From NCBI GenBank assembly GCA_963933195.1, contig CAWVUS010000238.1, positions 1 to 8,463 on the forward strand: a stretch of 8,463 nucleotides of DNA. The letters run 5' to 3'. The notes under the pieces were generated by a model, which saw only the letters and a list, made by a program, of their open reading frames with translations, did no database searches and had not been told where the DNA came from. The position numbers were made by a program, and so were the translations under genes. Origin of the DNA: UBA8437 sp963933195. GTDB lineage: Bacteria > Planctomycetota > Planctomycetia > Planctomycetales > Planctomycetaceae. This document shows, in pieces, positions 6,740 through 8,463 of the stretch; position 1 is the first letter of the stretch, and each line of letters opens with the position of its first letter.

Positions 6740-8014
6740 ATGAAGCAACTTCTCGACCGATTAGACGCACCGACGCGAAGGCAGTTTGTCGAACGCTGCG
6801 CTGCAGCGGCATTCGGCCTTAACGTCATTCCCGCGACACAATTGCTGGCAGACGAAACCAACCCGTCGCCGCACCCCGCGTTCGGAAAAGCAAAGAGCGT
6901 GATCTGGATCATGCTGGGCGGTGGCCTAAGCCACATCGACTCACTGGATCCGAAAGACGGCAAGTCAAAGGGCCCGGCAGGCAAGATCGAAACAGCTGCC
7001 GATTTTCAGGTCACGAGTTTCTTTCCACGGCTCGCGACAGTCGCCGACCGCATGTGTGTGATCCGCTCAATGGAAGCGAAGATCGGCGTCCACAAACCGG
7101 CTCAGTATTTCATGCGAACCGCTTATGAGGCTCGCGGCACGATTCTTCATCCGAACCTTGGAGCCTGGGGATCACACTACCTCGGCCGCAGCAGCGACAC
7201 GCTTCCGTCCAGCGTCTGCATTAATCGCCGTTCCGATCAGGGCAATGGTTTCTTTCCCGCGAGCTACGCACCTCTGGCCATCGGCGAACCCAGCCAGGGA
7301 ATCAGCAACGTCCGCGCGATCGGTGATGCTGGTAAGAACAGAAAACGCCTGGCATTGTTGAACGGACTCGACGCCGATTTTCGGAAGAAGTTCGAAGACA
7401 AGGGCGTCAACGCTTACAACGGTTTCTACGACGATGCTCTCGTACTGATGAAGAGCAAGGAACTGACAGCCTTCGATCTCGCCGGCGAAACCGAATCAAT
7501 TCGCACGGCCTATGGCAACAACGCATTCGGTCAGGGATGCCTGCTGGCGAGACGGCTTGTCGCGTCGGGTGTTCGATTTATCGAAGTCACACACGACGGT
7601 TGGGATCATCACAAAGCTCTGGCTGACGAAATGGATGAGGTCGCTCCAGTTTTCGACCAGGCATTCGCCACGCTGATCACCGATCTGGAACAACGCGGAA
7701 TGCTTGATTCCACCCTGGTCGTCGTCGCCACGGAATTCGGCCGGAAGCCGGACTTCAATGGAGGCGGTCGCAGTCACCACCCCGTGTGTTTCTCAACAGC
7801 ACTTGCCGGCGGCGGTGTGAAACGTGGCTTCGTTTACGGCAGTAGCGATAACCTTGGTTACCGCGTCGATGAGAACGCGGTCTCGGTCGGAGCCTTTCAC
7901 GCCAGTGTCACCTTCGCCGCGGGCATGAACATCAAGAAGCCGGCGATCTCACCTTCCGGACGCCCAATGACGATTGGCGACGGTGCCACCCCGGTCATGG
8001 AGCTGTTCGCATGA
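6740..8014 (+). CDS. DUF1501 family protein (sulfatase-like fold), Tat-type export signal
   Basis: Predicted 424 residues. The N-terminus has a twin-arginine-like signal: TRRQF (12-16) followed by a hydrophobic, alanine-rich stretch (20-33). DUF1501 (PF07394) covers nearly all the rest. Conserved blocks are GGGLSHIDSLDPK (60-72), VTHDGWDHH (283-291) and TEFGRKPDFNGGGRSHHP (331-348), and the end GRPMTIGDG...MELFA is the usual family terminus. The His/Asp-rich blocks resemble the metal-binding frame of alkaline-phosphatase/sulfatase superfamily enzymes, but enzymatic activity is not established for the family. GAGGA at 6731-6735 lies 4 bases before ATG. It follows the DUF1549 gene by 54 bp on the same strand, the standard planctomycete pairing. 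A 20-codon sample (7502-7561) has 14 G/C-ending codons. The stop overlaps the start of a small ORF. Confidence 0.93.
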   Translation: MKQLLDRLDAPTRRQFVERCAAAAFGLNVIPATQLLADETNPSPHPAFGKAKSVIWIMLGGGLSHIDSLDPKDGKSKGPAGKIETAADFQVTSFFPRLATVADRMCVIRSMEAKIGVHKPAQYFMRTAYEARGTILHPNLGAWGSHYLGRSSDTLPSSVCINRRSDQGNGFFPASYAPLAIGEPSQGISNVRAIGDAGKNRKRLALLNGLDADFRKKFEDKGVNAYNGFYDDALVLMKSKELTAFDLAGETESIRTAYGNNAFGQGCLLARRLVASGVRFIEVTHDGWDHHKALADEMDEVAPVFDQAFATLITDLEQRGMLDSTLVVVATEFGRKPDFNGGGRSHHPVCFSTALAGGGVKRGFVYGSSDNLGYRVDENAVSVGAFHASVTFAAGMNIKKPAISPSGRPMTIGDGATPVMELFA

Positions 8015-8154
8015 CGGTCGTTCAAGTCCCCTGCCTCTCAATTCTGACCGTCATTGGTGTCAGTCTCGCCACGACAACGACGTGTGCCCGGAGCAACAGC
8101 AAAGGGCGCAACCGCCTCACCATCGATTCTCGCTATTCTCCAGCAGGCAAGTAG
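8011..8154 (+). pseudogene. 47-codon ORF, likely truncated third gene of the DUF1549-DUF1501 operon
   Basis: Its ATG overlaps the TGA of DUF1501 as ATGA, the classic arrangement for translational coupling. The product begins MTVVQVPCLSILTVIGVSLA and continues with TTTTCARSN, which reads like a signal peptide with a hydrophobic core and a small-residue cleavage region. It then has only about 20 further residues, ending RYSPAGK before TAG at 8152. The ORF stops about 15 to 25 bases before an intergenic repeat copy. The simplest reading is the leftover start of an exported protein whose body was lost. The tail vaguely recalls a WD40-type YSPDGK, but that is too short to trust. A genuine small secreted peptide is the alternative. 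Confidence 0.45.
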
Positions 8155-8179
8155 CCGTCCTCTCCCCTGTCCCACCGCC

Positions 8180-8219
8180 TGACGCCGGGGGCGTGGTTCG
8201 GATCTGTCCGTTACCGCCC
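8180..8219 (+). repeat. Intergenic G-rich repeat, copy 5 (middle part)
   Basis: The core 8187-8219 (GGGGGCGTGGTTCGGA and on to TTACCGCCC) matches 4699-4731 at 30 of 33 positions without gaps. The opening TGACGCCGGG matches the copy at 4611. A 5-bp stem, ACGCC (8182-8186) with GGCGT (8190-8194), corresponds to the hairpin of the 4677 copy. CCCACCGCC (8171-8179) just before it resembles 4659-4667. The four-G-tract part is missing. It lies in the same direction as the other copies, just downstream of the truncated ORF. Confidence 0.7.
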
Positions 8220-8401
8220 CTGAATGACTTCGATCACGCTGGCCGGGTCGAGAGACGATTGGCCGTTGGTGTCTTAACCACAATCACTGGCAACGGCATA
8301 GTGCCCCGGCCGCGTTCGAGGCCACAAGGACACAAAACGACCACTGACCTGAAACTCTCGAGGCAACGTCACATTGTCTCGATGTCTGGCCGTATTGTCA
8401 T

Positions 8402-8406
8402 GGAGG
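8402..8406 (+). promoter_or_regulatory. Strong Shine-Dalgarno sequence for the gene starting at 8414
   Basis: GGAGG with 7 bases to ATG 8414 is an ideal ribosome binding site and the main reason to call a gene start here. It is the best match of any gene start in the window. Confidence 0.7.
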
Positions 8407-8413
8407 TTGGACC

Positions 8414-8463
8414 ATGAAGATCCCTCGCGCAGCGTTTTCGGGCAAAGCACCCGACCTGGGCGC
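8414..8463 (+). CDS. Start of an unidentified gene (partial, 16 codons)
   Basis: The frame MKIPRAAFSGKAPDLG is open to the window edge and follows the GGAGG site at 8402. The length is too short to identify a family or to decide whether there is a signal peptide; the visible residues are not clearly hydrophobic. The gene is separated from the DUF1549-DUF1501 unit by 259 bp and is probably transcribed on its own. Confidence 0.6.
   Translation, partial: MKIPRAAFSGKAPDLG

Larger units (their letters stand above)
8155..8413. other. 259-bp spacer between the truncated ORF and the next gene
   Basis: It contains repeat copy 5 and, at 8262-8297, an inverted repeat GCCGTTG (8262-8268) with CAACGGC (8291-8297), 22-base loop, inside which TGGT (8267-8270) and ACCA (8277-8280) offer an overlapping alternative pairing. 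ATTGTC occurs twice, 21 bases apart (8373 and 8394), shortly before the next gene. I see no convincing coding remnant, terminator or sigma-70-type promoter here. Confidence 0.5.

Noticed and set aside
7974..8417. 147-codon + strand frame running from DUF1501 into the spacer
   Set aside because: It begins inside DUF1501 in another frame, and its product crosses the repeat copy with no recognisable features; the ATGA-overlapping ORF at 8011 is better supported.

Overview
The window looks like a piece of a planctomycete genome (class Planctomycetia, possibly Pirellulales-like; this is inferred). The main reasons are a paired DUF1549/DUF1553 gene and DUF1501 gene, a combination typical of Planctomycetes, and the C-terminal end of a planctomycete-style leucine-rich-repeat protein. 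A heparinase II/III-type polysaccharide lyase and a preponderance of exported proteins fit as well.

Layout from left to right: (1) the last 26 codons of a + strand LRR protein (1-81); (2) a convergent, - strand gene for a secreted heparinase II/III family protein with a four-cysteine zinc ribbon (163-2739); (3) a 221-bp divergent spacer; (4) a + strand secreted protein with two calcineurin-like metallophosphoesterase halves, of which the first has lost most metal ligands (2961-4613); (5) a 233-bp repeat-rich spacer; (6) a + strand two-gene unit, DUF1549/DUF1553 (4847-6685) and DUF1501 (6740-8014), with a perfect 11-bp inverted repeat between them; (7) a 47-codon ORF overlapping the DUF1501 stop by ATGA (8011-8154), which looks like the leftover start of a third gene; (8) a 259-bp spacer with a repeat copy and an inverted repeat; (9) the first 16 codons of another gene with a strong Shine-Dalgarno sequence (8414 onward).

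The most notable feature not explained by genes is a family of G-rich intergenic repeats, all in the same orientation, with copies or part-copies at 111-143, 2899-2933, 4611-4650, 4677-4770 and 8180-8219. They carry a small hairpin with one apparent compensatory base pair. In the two copies that precede + strand genes they also carry four runs of at least four G, and the differences in that stretch lie only in the loops. This is a candidate G-quadruplex in the 5' leader. The DUF1549-DUF1501 unit, which in short samples uses fewer G/C-ending codons than the metallophosphoesterase gene, lies between two of these same-direction repeats, and its third gene stops just before one of them.

How the genes work together is only partly visible. 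The heparinase-like protein would act on uronic-acid-containing polysaccharide outside the cytoplasm. The metallophosphoesterase is exported, with unknown substrate. The DUF1549/DUF1501 pair is conserved in Planctomycetes but has no established biochemical role known to me. I see no tRNA, rRNA, CRISPR array, transposase or phage gene.
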